Source of the DNA: Homarus americanus
Taxonomy: Eukaryota; Arthropoda; Malacostraca; Decapoda; Nephropidae
Length of the DNA stretch: 64,000 nucleotides
Assembly: GCF_018991925.1 (NCBI RefSeq)
Contig: NW_024742446.1
Location: forward strand, 1 to 64,000
Direction of reading: 5' to 3'
The translations under genes were made by a program, and so were the position numbers. Shown one piece after another: positions 48,501 through 61,370 of the stretch; within the stretch, counting starts at the first letter, position 1; each line of letters begins with the position of its first letter. Under the pieces are notes generated by a model that saw only the letters and a program-made list of their open reading frames with translations, searched no databases and was not told where the DNA came from.

Positions 48501-51300
48501 CAGGGACTTTGTTATTCTCGATCAGGGGACTTTTGTTATACTCAATCAAGGACTTTGTTATACTCGATCAGAGGCTTTGTTTACCTGGATCAGTGAACTT
48601 TGTTATACTCGACAAGGGGACTTTGTTATACTCGATCAGGGGCCTTTGTTATACTCGATCAGGGGACTTTGTTATACTCGACCAGGGGTCTTTGTTATAC
48701 TCGATCAGGGGCCTATGTTATACTTGATGAGGGGCTTTGTTATACTCGATCAGAACTTTCTTATACTCGATGAGGAGCCTTTGTTATACTCGATGAGGAC
48801 TTTGTTCTAACTCGATCAGGGGAATTTGTTATACTACGTAGGGGACGCTGGGTATATTATTCGATGAGGGACTTTGTTATACTCGATCATGGGACTTTGT
48901 TATAGTCGATGAGGGGGCGCTGTTAGCATACTCGACCAGGGACTTTGTTATACTCGATCCAGGGGCCTCTGTTAAACTCGATCAGGGGCCTTTGTTATAT
49001 ACCGCCTTTCGATCAGGGGACTTTGTTATACTTTCGATCAGGTGACTTTGTTATACTTTCGATCCAGGGGCTTTTTATACTCCGATCAGGGGACTTTGTT
49101 ATACTCGATCCAGGTGACTTTGTTATACTTACTCGATCAGGGGCTTTGTTATACTGCGTCAGGGGACTTTGTTATACTCGATCAGGGGACTTTTGTTATA
49201 CTCAATCAGGGGACTTTTTTATATACTCGATCAGGGGCTTTGTTTTACTTTCGATCAGGAAACTTTGTTATACTCGATGAGGGGCCTTTGTTATAATCGT
49301 TCAGGGGACTTTGTTATACTCGATGGTGGGACTTTTATTTATACTCGATCAGCGGACTTTTATACTCGATCAGGGGACTTGTTTATATTTGACGATGGGA
49401 CTTTGTTGTATTCTCGATCGTGGGACTTTGTTATACTCGATGAGGGGCCTTTGTTATACTCGATGAGGGACTTTGTTCTTCTCGATCCGGGGAATTGTTA
49501 TACTCGATCCAGTTGACTTTGTTATACTCGATGAGGGCCTTTGTTATACTCGATCAGGGGCCTTTGTTATACTCGTTCATGGGACTTTTGTTATACTCGA
49601 TCAGGGGACTTTGTTATACTCTATGAGGGGGCTTTGTTATACTCAATTAGGGAACTTTGTTATACTCGGTGAGGGGACTTTGTTATACTCGATGGGGGAC
49701 TTTGTTTTTACTTCGATCAGAGGTTTTGTTATACTCGATAAGGGGACTTTGTTATACTCGATCAGGGGCCTTTGTTATATACTCGATCAGGGGGCCTTTG
49801 TCATACTCGATCAGGGACTTTGTTATACCCGACCAGAGGACTTTGTTATACTCGATCTGGGCCTTTGTTATACTTGATCAGGGGCTTTATTATACTCGAT
49901 CAGGGGACTTTGTTATTGTCGATCAGGGGACTTTTGTTATACTCTATGAGGGGGCTTTGTTATGCTCAATGAGGGCTTTTTTATACTTGATCAGGGGCCT
50001 TTGTTATAATCGTTCAGGGGACTTTGTTATACTCGATAAGGGGACTTTGTTGCCACCTTACCAGGGACTTTGTTATACTCGATGAAGGGCCTTTGGTATA
50101 CTCGAAAGAGGGACTTTGTTCTTCTCGATCAGAGGGGACTTTTGTTATACTCGATCAGGGGACATTGTTATATTCGATGGGGGACTTTGTTATACTCGAT
50201 GATGGGACTGTGTTATATACTCGTTCAGGGGACTTTGTTATACTTGATCAGAGGATTTTGTTATACTAGATGAGGGGGCTTTGTTATACTCGATCAGAGC
50301 TTTGTTATACTTGATTAGGGGCCTTTTATTTATAATCGACCAGGAGTTTGTGCCTCGACCAGGGGACTTTCGGTATACTCGATGAGGGGCCTTTGGTAAA
50401 CTCGATGAGAGGCCTTTGATATACTCGACCAGGGGACTTTGTTATACTCGATCATGGGCCTCGGTTAAACTCGATCAGGGGCCTGGCCTTTGTTATACTC
50501 GATCAGGGGACTTTGTTATTCTCGATCAGGGACTTTGTTATACTCGATCAGGGGCTTTGTATATTCGATGAGGGACTTTGTTATACTCGATCATGGGTTT
50601 GTTATATTCGATGGGGGACTTTGTTATACTCGTTCGGGGGCCTTTGTTATACTCGATCAGGGGCCTTTGTTATACCCGATCAGGGACTTTGTTATACTCG
50701 ATCAGGGGACTTTGTTATACTCTATGAGGACTTTGTTATACTCGATCAGGAACTTTGTTATACTCGGTGAGGGACTTTGTTATACTCGTTCGGGGCCTTT
50801 GTTATACTCGTTCAGGGACATTGTTATACTTGATTAGGGGACTTTGTTATACTCGAGTAGGGGTTTTTGTTTTACTCGATCAGAGGGCTTTGTTATACTC
50901 GTTCAGGGACTTTGTTATACTCGATCAGAGGACTTTGTTATACTCGATCAGGACTTTGCTCAACCAGGGAGTTTGTTATACTCGACCAGGGACTTTGTTA
51001 TACTCGATGGGGCCTTTAAACTCGATGAGGTACCTTTGTTATACTCGACCAGGGACTTTGTTATACTCGATCAGGGCCTTTGTTATAATCGTTCAGGGAA
51101 CTTTGTTATATTCGATCAGGGACTTTGTTATACTCGATCAGGAACTTTGTTATACTCGGTCAGGGGACTTTGTTATACTCGAACAGGGGACTTTGTTATA
51201 CTTGATCATGGTGCTTTGTTATACTCGATCAGGGGACTTTGTTATTCTCGATAAGCGGACTTTGTTATACTCGATCAGGGCTTTGTTATACTCGATCAGG
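48500..51300 (+). repeat. 5.4-kb-spaced super-block, copy 1
   Basis: Markers in order are GGATCAGTGAAC (48587), TTCTTCTCGATCCGG (CTCGATCCGG at 49481), TTATGCTCAATGAGGGC (about 49960), GATGATGGGACTGTG (50198), GGTAAACTCGATGAGAG (50395) and CTCGAGTAGG (50855). The first four recur 5402-5445 bp downstream and the last 5193 bp downstream, in the same order. This is the longest repeated unit order I could follow in the window. Confidence 0.82.
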
Positions 51301-52020
51301 AACTTTGTTATATCGATGAGAATTTGTTATATGATCAGGACTTTGTTATACTCGATGAGGGGCTTTGTTATACTCGATCAGGGGCTTTGTTATACATGAT
51401 CAGGGGCGCTGTTATAATCGTTTAGATGACTTTGTTATATACTCGATCAGGGACTTTGTTATACTCGATCACGGGACTGTTGCCTACTCGACAGGGGAGT
51501 TTGTTATCTCGACCAGGGACTTTCGTTATACTCGATGAGGGCCTTTATTTATACTCGATAGGGGCCTTTGTTATACTCGACCAGGGACTTTGTTATACTC
51601 GAATAAAGACGCTGTTATAATCGAATTCAGGGAACTTTGTACATATTCGATCAGGACTTTGTTATACTCTCGATCAGGGAACTTTGTTATACTCGGTCAG
51701 GGGACTTTGTTATACTCGAACAGGGGACTTTGTTATGCTTGATCATGGTGCTGTTATACTCGATCAGGACTTTGTTATTCCTCAAATGGCAGACTTTGTT
51801 ATACTCGATCAGGGGGCTGTTATACTCGATCGAGAACTGTTATATCGATAGGGGAATTTGTTGCATACTTGATCGCAGGAACTTTGTTATGCCTCGATGA
51901 AGACTTTGTTATACTCGATCAGGGGCTTTGTTATACATGATCAGGGCGCTGTTATAATCGTTTAGATAACTTTGTTATACTCGATCGGGGACTTTTATTT
52001 ATACTCGATCACGGGACTTT
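51050..52020 (+). repeat. About 545-bp tandem duplication in degenerate sequence
   Basis: The order TAATCGTTCAGGGAAC, TATATTCGATC, CTCGGTCAG, CTCGAACAG, CTTGATCATGGTGC (51203), CGATAAGCGGAC, TACATGATCAG (51390), TCGTTTAGATGAC, CGATCACGGG is followed by a second, noisier pass with CTTGATCATGGTGC at 51738 and TACATGATCAG at 51935. In the second pass the CGATAAGCGGAC unit is degraded to CTCAAATGGCAGAC. Related single copies lie near 39780-40180 and 56280-56690. Confidence 0.8.
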
Positions 52021-53900
52021 GTAGCATACTCGACCAGGGGTTGTTATACTCGACCAGGGGACTTTGTTATACTCGATGAGGGCGCTGTTATACTCGATGA
52101 GGCCTTTGTTATATACTCTGACCAGGGGACTTTGTTATACTCGATCAGAATTTGTTATACTCGATCAGGGACTTTGTATACTCGATCAGGGAAACTGTTA
52201 TACTCGATCAGAACTTTGTTATACTCGATCGGGGTCTTCGTTATAATCGTTAAGGGACTTTGTTATACTCGATTGAGGGCCTTTGTTATACTCGATCAGG
52301 GAGTTTTTATACTCGACGATTGCTGTTATCTCGATCAAGGGGCTGTTAAACTCGATTAGGGGCCTTTGTTGCGCATACTCGATGAGGGACTTTGTTATTC
52401 TCGATCAGGGACTTTATTAAGCTCGATCAGGGTCTTTGTTATACTCGATCAGGGACTTTGTTATACTCGATCAGGGGACTTTGTTATACTCGTTCAGGGG
52501 ACTGTGTTATAATCGTTCAGGGGACTTTGTTATACTCGATCAGGGGACTTTGTTATACTCAATCAGGTGACTTTGTTATACTCGACCAGGGGAGTTTGTT
52601 ATACTCGATTAGGGTCCTTTGTTAAACAAAATCAGGGGCTTTTGTTATACTCGATCAGGGACTTGGTTATACTCGACCAGGGGCATTGTTTTACTCGATT
52701 AAAACTTTATTTATACTCGATCAGGACTTTGTTGCTCTCGACCAGGGTCTTTATACTCGATCAGGGGCCTTTGTTATACTTGATGAGGGGCTTTTTGTTA
52801 TACTCGATCAGGGGACTTTCTTATTCTCAAGTCAGGGGACTTTCTTATACTCGATCAGGGGCTGTTATACTCGATCGAGGGCCTATGTTATATGATGAGG
52901 GGGCATTTAACCTCCATCAGGGAACTTTCTTATACTCAATGAAGACGCTGTATACTCGATGAGGACTTTGTTCCACTCGATCAGAATTTGGTATACTCGA
53001 TCAGGGACTGAAATTATATTCCGATGAGGGACTTTGTTATACTCGATCATGGGACTTTGTTATAGTCGATGAGGGGCGCTGTTATATACTCGACCAGGGA
53101 CTTTGTTGCTTCTCGATTAGGGGCCTCTGTTAAACTCGATCAGGGGCCTTTGTTATACTCGATCAGGGGACTGTTATACTCGATCAGGTGACTTTGTTAT
53201 ACTCGATCAGGGGCTTTTGTTATACTCGATCAGGGACTTTGTTATACTCGATCAGGGACTTTGTTATACTCAATCCAGGGGACTTTTATACTCGATCAGG
53301 GGACTTTGTTATACTCGATCAGGTGACTTTGTTGCTCTCGATCAGGGGGCTTTGTTATGCTCGATCAGGGGACTTTGTTATACTCAGTCAGGGGACTTTG
53401 TTGCTCATAAAATGAGGACTTTTTATACTCGACCAGGGGGCATTGTTTTTACTCTAATTTAGGAAACTTTGTTGCTCTCTGATCAAGGGACTGTTATACT
53501 CGACAAGGGACTTTGTTATCACTTTCGATTAAGTCCTTTGTTAAAGCAAGATCAGGGACTTTGTTATATACTCGATCAGGGACTTTGTTATACTCAATCT
53601 GATTTTTATACTCGACCAAGGGCATTGTTTTACTCGATTAAAACTTTGTTATACTCGATCAAGGGACTGTTATACTCGACGGGGGTCTTTGTTATACTCG
53701 ATAGGGGGCCTTTGTTATACTTGATGAGGGGAGCTTTGTTATACTCGATCAGGGCTTTCTTATTCTCGGTCAGGACTTTCTTATACTCGATCAGGGGCTT
53801 TGTTATACTCGATCGAAACTTTGTTATACTCGATCCAGGTGCTTTTATTTTTACTCGATCGGAAACTTTGTTATACTCGATCAGGGCCTTTGTTATAATC
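52020..53900 (+). repeat. Indel-rich segment between super-blocks
   Basis: Units of 20-24 bp with many losses; examples are CGACGATTGCTGTTATC near 52316, GGGGGCATTTAACC near 52900 and GCTCATAAAATGAGG near 53405. Ordered variants still match other places: TTAAACAAAATCAG near 52623 corresponds to TTAAACAAGATCAG near 42472 and 59605. No gene or foreign DNA is visible. Confidence 0.78.
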
Positions 53901-56600
53901 GTTCAGGGGACTTTGTTATTCTCGATCAGGGACTTTGTTATACTCAATCAGAGGACTTTGTTATATCGATCAGGGGCTTTGTTTTACTGGATCAGTGAAC
54001 TTTGTTATACTCGACCAAGGGACTTTGTTATACTCGATCAGGGGCCTTTGTTATACTCGATCAGGGACTTTGTTATACTCGACCAGGGGTCTTTGTTATA
54101 CTCGATCAGGGGCCTATGTTATACTTGATGAGGGGAACTTTGTTATACTCGATCAGGGAACTTTCTTATACTCGATGAGGAGCCTTTGTTATACTCGATG
54201 AGGACTTTGTTCCTAACTCGATCAGAATTTGTTATACTCGATCAGGGGACTTCATATATTCGATGAGGGACTGTTATACTCGATCATGGGACTTTGTTAT
54301 AGTCGATGAGGGGCCTTTGTTATACTCGACCAGGGGACTTTGTTATACTCGATCAGGGGCCTCTGTTAGAAAGCTCGATCAGGGGCCTTTGTTATACTCG
54401 ATCAGGGGACTTTGTTATACTCGATCAGGTGACTTTGTTTTACTCAGTGGGGCTTTGTTATACTCGATCAGGGACTTTGTTATACTCTGATCAGGGGACT
54501 TTGTTATATACTCAATCAGGGGACTTTTTATACTCGATCAGGGGACTTTTGTTATACTCGATCAGGTGACTTTGTTATATACTCGATCAGGGGCTTTGTT
54601 ATATACTCGATCAGGGGACTTTGTTATACTCGATCAGGGGACTTTGTTACTCTCAATCAGGGACTTTTTATACTCCGATCAGGGGCTTTGTTTTTACTCG
54701 ATCAGGAAACTTTGTTATACTCGATGAGGGCCTTTGTTATAATCGTTCAGGGGACTTTGATATACTCGATCATTGGGACTTTGGTATACTCGATCAGCGG
54801 ACTTTTTATACTCGATCAGGGGACTTTGTTATATAGTATTCTGACGAGGGACTTTGTTATTCTCGATCGTAGGACTTTGTTATACTCGATGAGGGCTTTG
54901 TTATACTCGATGAGGACTTTGTTCTTCTCGATCCGAAATTTGTATACTCGATCAGGGGACTTTGTTATACTCGATGAGAGACGCTGTTGCTACTCGATCA
55001 GGGCCTTTGTTACCTCGTTCATGGAACTTTATTTATACTCGATCAGGGACTTTATTTATACTCTATGAGGGGAGCTTTGTTATACTCAATTAAGGGGAAC
55101 TTTATTTATACTCGGTAGAGGGACTTTGGTATACTCGATCGGGGACTTTGTTTACTCGATCAGGAGTTTTATACTCGATGAGGACTTTGTTATACTCGAT
55201 CAGGGGGCCTTTGTTATACTCGATCAGGGGCCTTCGTCTCGATCAGGGCTTTGTTATACCCGACCAGAGGACTTTGTTTATATACTCGATCTGGGGCCTT
55301 TGTTATACTTGATCAGGGGCTTTGTTATACTCGATCAGGGGACTTTGTTTATTGTCGATCAGGACTTTGTTATATACTCTATGAGGGCTTTGTTATGCTC
55401 AATGAGGGCTTTTATACTTGATCCAGGGGCCTTTGTTATAATCGTTCAGGGACTTTTCAATTTATACTCGATAAGGGGACTTTGTTATACGCAGGGGACT
55501 TTGTTATACTCGATGAAGGGCTTTTGAGTATACTCGAAGGGGACTTTGTTCTGCCGATCAGGGGACTTTGTTATACTCGATCAGGGGACATTGTTATATT
55601 CGATGAGGGACTTTGTTATACTTTCGATGATGGGACTGTGTTATACTCGTTCAGGGACTTTGTTATATACTTGATCAGAGGATTTTTGTTATACTAGATG
55701 AGGGGCTTTGTTACCTCGATCAGGGGGCTTTGTTATACTTGATTAAGGGCCTTTGTTATAATCGACCAGGGGGTTGTTATACTCGACCAGGGACTGTTAT
55801 ACTCGATGAGGGCGATAGAAAGCTCGATGAAGGCCTTTGATATACTCGACCAGGGACTTTGTTATACTCGATCATGAGCTTTTCAGTTAAACTCGATCAG
55901 GGGACTTTGTTATACTCTATGAGGACTTTGTTATACTCGATCAGAACTTTGTTATACTCGGTGAGGGACTTTGTTATACTCGTTCAGGGCCTTTGTTATA
56001 CTCGTTCAGGGACATTGTTATACTTGATTAGGGACTTTGTTATACTCGAGTAGGTTTGTTTTACTCGATCAGAGGGCTTTGTTATACTCGTTCAGGGGAC
56101 TTTGTTATACTCGATCAGAGAACTTTGTTATACTCGATCAGGGGACTTTGTTATACTCAACCAGGAGTTTGTTATATCTCGACCAGGGGACTTTGTTATA
56201 CTCGATGAGGGCCTTTGTTAAACTCGATGAGGTACTTTGTTATACTCGACCAGGGACTTTGTTATACTCGATCAGGGCCTTTGTTATAATCGTTCAGGAA
56301 CTTTGTTATATTCGATCAGGGACTTTGTTATACTCGATCAGAACTTTGTTATACTCGGTCGGGGACTTTGTTATACTCGAACAGGACTTTGTTATACTTG
56401 ATCATGGTGCTTTGTTATACTCGATCAGGGACTTTGTTATTCTCGATAAGCGGGACTTTGTTATACTCGATCAGGGCTTTGTTATACTCGATCAGGAACT
56501 TTGTTATATCCGATGAAATTTGTTATACTTGATCAGGGAACTTTGTTATACTCGATGAAGGGGCTTTGTTATAATCGATCAGGGGCTTTGTTATACATGA
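53900..56600 (+). repeat. 5.4-kb-spaced super-block, copy 2
   Basis: The matching markers are at 53989, 54926, about 55393, 55626 and 56048. The step shortens from about 5.43 to 5.19 kb between GATGATGGG and CGAGTAGG, meaning about ten units present in copy 1 are missing here; the copy-1 stretch at 50490-50750 has no clear counterpart. Further fragments of the same order (CTTCGATCCGG near 57482) follow in the degenerate zone. Confidence 0.8.
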
Positions 56601-59060
56601 TCAGGGGCCTTTGTTTATAATCAGTTTAGGATGACTTTTGTTATACTCCGATCAGGTCTTTGTTATACCCCATCACGGACTTTTGTTATACTCGGACCAG
56701 GAGTTTTGTTATACTGACCAGGACTTTGTTATACTCCGGATGAGGGGCCTTTTGGTTATACTCGATGAGGGGCCTTTGTTATACTCGACCAGGGGATTCT
56801 TGTTATACTCGATCAGGGGAATTTTGTTATACTCCGGATCAGGGACTTTGTTATACCTGATCAGGGGCTTTGTTATATACTCGATCAGGAACTTTTGTTA
56901 TACCTCGAATTGTGGGTCTTCGTTATAATCGCTAAGGGACTTTTGTTATACTCGATTAGGGGCCTTTTGGTTATACCTGCTGATCAGGGAGTTTATACCG
57001 ACCAGGTTACTTTGTTATACTCTCGATCAGGGCCTTTGTTAAACTCCCGATTAGGGCCTTTGTTATACTCGATGAGGGGACTTGTTATTTCTCGATCAGG
57101 ACTGAAAGCAACCCGATCAGGGTCTTTTGTTATACTCGATTAGGGAACTTTTGTTATAATTTCCGATGAGGAAACCTGTTATACTCGATCAGGGGACTTT
57201 GTTATGCCCTCACCAGGGGACTTTTATACCGATCAGGGGCTTTGTTTTTACTCGGGATCAGGAAACTTTGTTATAATTTCCGCGATCAGGGCCTTTGTTA
57301 TAATCGTTCAGGGACTTTGATATACTCGATCATGGGACTTTTGTTATACTCGATCGGGGACTTTGTTATATACTCGATCAGGGTTTTTGTTATATTCGGA
57401 AGAGGGACTTGTTATTCTCGATCTTGGATCTTATATACTCGATGAGGGGCCTTTTGTTATTCTCGATGGAGTGACTTTGTTCTTCGATCCGGGGAATTTG
57501 TTATACTCGATCAGGGGACCCCCGTTATATTCGTTGAGGGGACTTTTTTGTTATACCTCGATCAGGGGATCTTTGTTATACCTCGATGAGGGGCCTTTTG
57601 TTATGCCTCGATCAGGGGCCTTTGTTATGCCTCGTTCAGGGGACTTGTTATACTCGATCAGGACTTTGTTATACCGCGAGGGGCCACACTCAGTCAGGGA
57701 ACTCTGTTATACTCGGTGAGGGGATTTTGTTATACCGATCGGGGAATTTGTTTTACCCTGACTGGTGTTTTTATACCTGATGAGGACTTTGTTGTACTCG
57801 ATCAGGGGCCTGTTATGCTCTGATCAGGGGCCTTGCGGTCATACCCGCTGATCAGGGACTTTAAGCTATGCTCGACCAGAGGATCTCTGTTATAATTTCC
57901 GATCTGTGGGGCCTTGTTATACTTTGGATCAGGGGCTTTGTTATACTCGATTAGGGACTTTGTTATTTTCGATAAGGGGACTTTGTTATACTCGATCGTG
58001 GGGCTTTTGTTATAGTCGATCAGTAAACTTTGTTATACCTCCGTTCAGGGCATTTGTTATACCCGTCAGGGCCTTTTGTTATAATCGCCGAACAGGGACC
58101 TTGTTATACCTCGATGAGGTGCCTTGTTATATCGGATCGGGGGTGTTTTGTTGCTAACGATCAGGGACCTGGTTATTCTCGATAAGGGGACCCTTGTTAT
58201 ACCGATCAGGGCTTTTGTTATACTCGATCAGGGAACTTTGTTATACTCGATGAGGGGAATTTGTTATACTCGATCAGCGGACTTTGTTATACTGATCAGG
58301 GGCTTTGTTATACTCTCAATCAGGAACTTTTGTTATGCTCCGGATCAATGGCCTTTGTTATACCGTTCAGGGAACTTTGTTATACCGATCAGGGGCCTTG
58401 TTAAACCCGATCAGGGGCCTTTGGTTATACTCTCGGATCAGGGACTTTGTTATACCTGATCAGGATTTTGTTATACCTGATTAGGGACTTTGTTATACTC
58501 GGATCAGGGACTTTGTTATATTCTGATGAGGGAATTTGTTATTCTCTGTCATGGGATCCTTGTTATACCTCGATGCGGGCCTTTGGTATACTCGATGAGG
58601 GATCTTGGCTCATGATCAGGGGAATTTGTTATACTCGATCAGGGGATTTCGTTATATTCGATGAGGGGGGCTTTGTTATACCCGATCATGGGACCTTTTG
58701 TTAGTACTCATGAGGGGCCTTTGTTATACCTCGGATCAGGGGCCTTTGCTATACCCGATCAGGGGACTTTGTTATACTTATGAGGGGCTTTATTATACTC
58801 GATCAGGAACCTTGTTATACTCAGTGAGGACTTTGTTATTCTCGATCGGGGACTTTGTTTTTACTCCCGGATCAGGGCTTCTTGTTATACCCGATGAGGG
58901 ACTTTGTTCTATTCCGTTCAGGGACTTTGTTAGCTCATCAGGGACTTCTTATACTCACGAGGGGGCTTTGTTATAATCTTCGACTAGGGGGCTTTTGTTA
59001 TACTTATGAGGGCCATTCTTTATAATCGTTCGGGTGACTTTGTTATACCTGAGATCAGGC
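56600..59060 (+). repeat. Most degenerate part of the array
   Basis: Besides length changes, the TATACTCGATC core itself varies: TATACTCCGGATC, TATACCTCGATC, TATACCTGATC, TAATTTCCGATC, CTCCCGATTAGG. Homopolymers expand (GGGGACCCCCG near 57525, TTTTTTG near 57545). Higher-order markers are still present, for example TTTAGGATGAC near 56625, CGATCCGGGG near 57486 and CGATGCGGGCC at 58572, so this is the same array and not a different repeat. Confidence 0.8.
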
Positions 59061-61370
59061 CTTTGTTATACTCGATCAGGGACTTTGTTATACTCGACCA
59101 GGGAGTTGGTTATACTCGACCAGGGGACTTGTTATACTCGATGAGGGCCTTTTGTTAAACTCTCGATGAGGGGCCTTAGTTATACTCGACCCCAGGGACT
59201 TTGTTATACTCGATCAAGGGCCTCTTTAAACTCGATCAAGGGGCTTTGTTATACACGATCAGGAACTTTGTTATACTCGGTCATGGGCCTATGTTATAAT
59301 CGTTCACGGGACTTTGTTATACTCGATCAGGGCCTCTGTTAAACTCGATCAGGGGCTTTGTTATACACGATCAGGGAACTTTATTATACTCGGTCAGAGG
59401 CCTATGTTATAATCGTTCAGGGACTTTGTTATACTCGATCAGGGTCTTTATACTCGATCAGGGACTTTGTTATACTCGTTCAGGGACTTTGTTATAATCG
59501 TTCAGGGACTTTGTTATACTCGATCAGGGGACTTTGTTATACTCAATCAGGGGACTTTGTTATACTCGACCAGGGAGTTTGTTATACTCGATTAGGGCCT
59601 TTGTTAAACAAGATCAGGGCTTTTGTTATACTCGATCAGGGACTTGGTTATACTCGATCAGGGGTGTTTTACTCGATCAGGAAACTTTGTTATACTCGAT
59701 CAGGGGACTTTGTTATACTCGACCAGGGGTCTTTGTTATATCTCGATCAGGGAACTTTGTTATACTCGATCAGGGGCTGTTTTACTCGATCAGGAAACTT
59801 TGTTATACTCGATTAGGGGCCTTTGTTATAATCGTTCAGGGACTTTGTTATTCTCGATCAGGGACTTTGTTATACTCAATCAGAGGACTTTGTTATACTC
59901 GATCAGGGGCTTTGTTTTAATGGATCAGTGAACTTTGTTATACTCGACAAGGGACTTTGTTATACTCGATCAGGGCCTCTGTTATACTCGATCAGGGCCT
60001 TTGTTATACTCGATCAGGGGACTTTGTTATACTCGACCAGGGTCTTTGTTATACTCGATCAGGGGCCTATGTTATACTTGATGAGGGGCTTTGTTATACT
60101 CGATCAGGGGACTTTCTTATACTCGATGAGGGGCCTTTCTTATACTCGATGAGGACTTTGTTCTAACTCGATCAGAATTTTTATACTCGATCAGGGACTT
60201 CGTTATATTCGATGAGGGGACTTTGTTATACTCGATCATGGGACTTTGTTATAGTCGATGAGGGCCTTTGTTATACTCTATCATGGGCCTTTGTTATACT
60301 CGATCAGGGCCTTTGTTATACTTGATCAGGGTGCTTTGTTATACTCGATCAAGGGACTTTGTTATTCTCGATAAGGGGACTTTATTATACTCGATCAGGG
60401 GCTTTGTTATAATCGTTCAGGGACTTTGTTATACTCGATCAGGGTCTTTGTTATACTCGATCAGGGACTTTGTTATACTCGTTCAGGGACTTTGTTATAA
60501 TCGTTCAGGGGACTTTGTTATACTCGATCAGGGGACTTTGTTATACTCAATCAGGGGACTTTGTTATACTCGACCAGGGGACTTTGTTATACTCAATCAG
60601 AGGACTTTGTTATACTCGATCAGGGGGCTTTGTTTTAATGGATCAGTGAACTTTGTTATACTCGATCAGGGAACTTTGTTATACTCGATCAGGGGAATTT
60701 GTTATACTTGATTAGGGGGCTTTGTTATACTCGATCAGGGGACGGTGTTATTCTCGATAAGGGGACTTTGTTATACTCGATGAGGGGGCTGTTCTACTCG
60801 ATCAGGAATTTGTTATACTCGATCAGGGGACTTCGTTATATTCGATGAGGGCCTTTGTTTATACTCGATCAGAGGGCTTTGTTATACTCGATCAGGGCCT
60901 CTGTTAAAACTCGATCAGGGCCTCTGTTATACTCGATCAGGGGACTTTGTTATACTCGATCAGGTGACTTTGTTATACTCGATCAGAGGGCTTTGTTATA
61001 CTCGATCAGGGGACTTTGTTATATGATCAGGAGTTGTTATACTCAATCAGGACTTTGTTATATCGATCAGGGCACATTGTTATACTTGATCAGGGACTTT
61101 GTTATACTCGATGAGGGCCTTTGTTATACTCGATGAGGGACTTTGTTCTACTCGATCAGGTAATTTGTTATTCTCGATCAGGACTGTTATATTCCATGAG
61201 GGATTTGTTATACTCGATGAGGACATTAATATACTCTATGAGGGGCTTTGTTATACTCGATCAGGAACTTTGTTATACTCCGTGAGGGACTTTGTTATAC
61301 TCGATCGGGGACTTTGTTTACTCTCGATCAGGGAGTTTTTATTCTCGACCAGGAACTTTGTTATACTCGA
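59060..61370 (+). repeat. Regular 22/23-bp segment near the right edge
   Basis: Unit spacing and the TATACTCGATC core become regular again. A block with TTTGTTTTAATGGATCAGTG occurs at 59922 and 60640, 718 bp apart, each preceded by CTCAATCAGAGGAC. The GGGCACATTG marker of the 24-25 kb block is present at 61070. No gene is visible. Confidence 0.82.

Noticed and set aside
56600..59060. Boundary of the array with unique flanking DNA
   Set aside because: Despite heavy change, each unit is still recognisable and block markers such as CGATGCGGG persist; the array is regular again after 59060.
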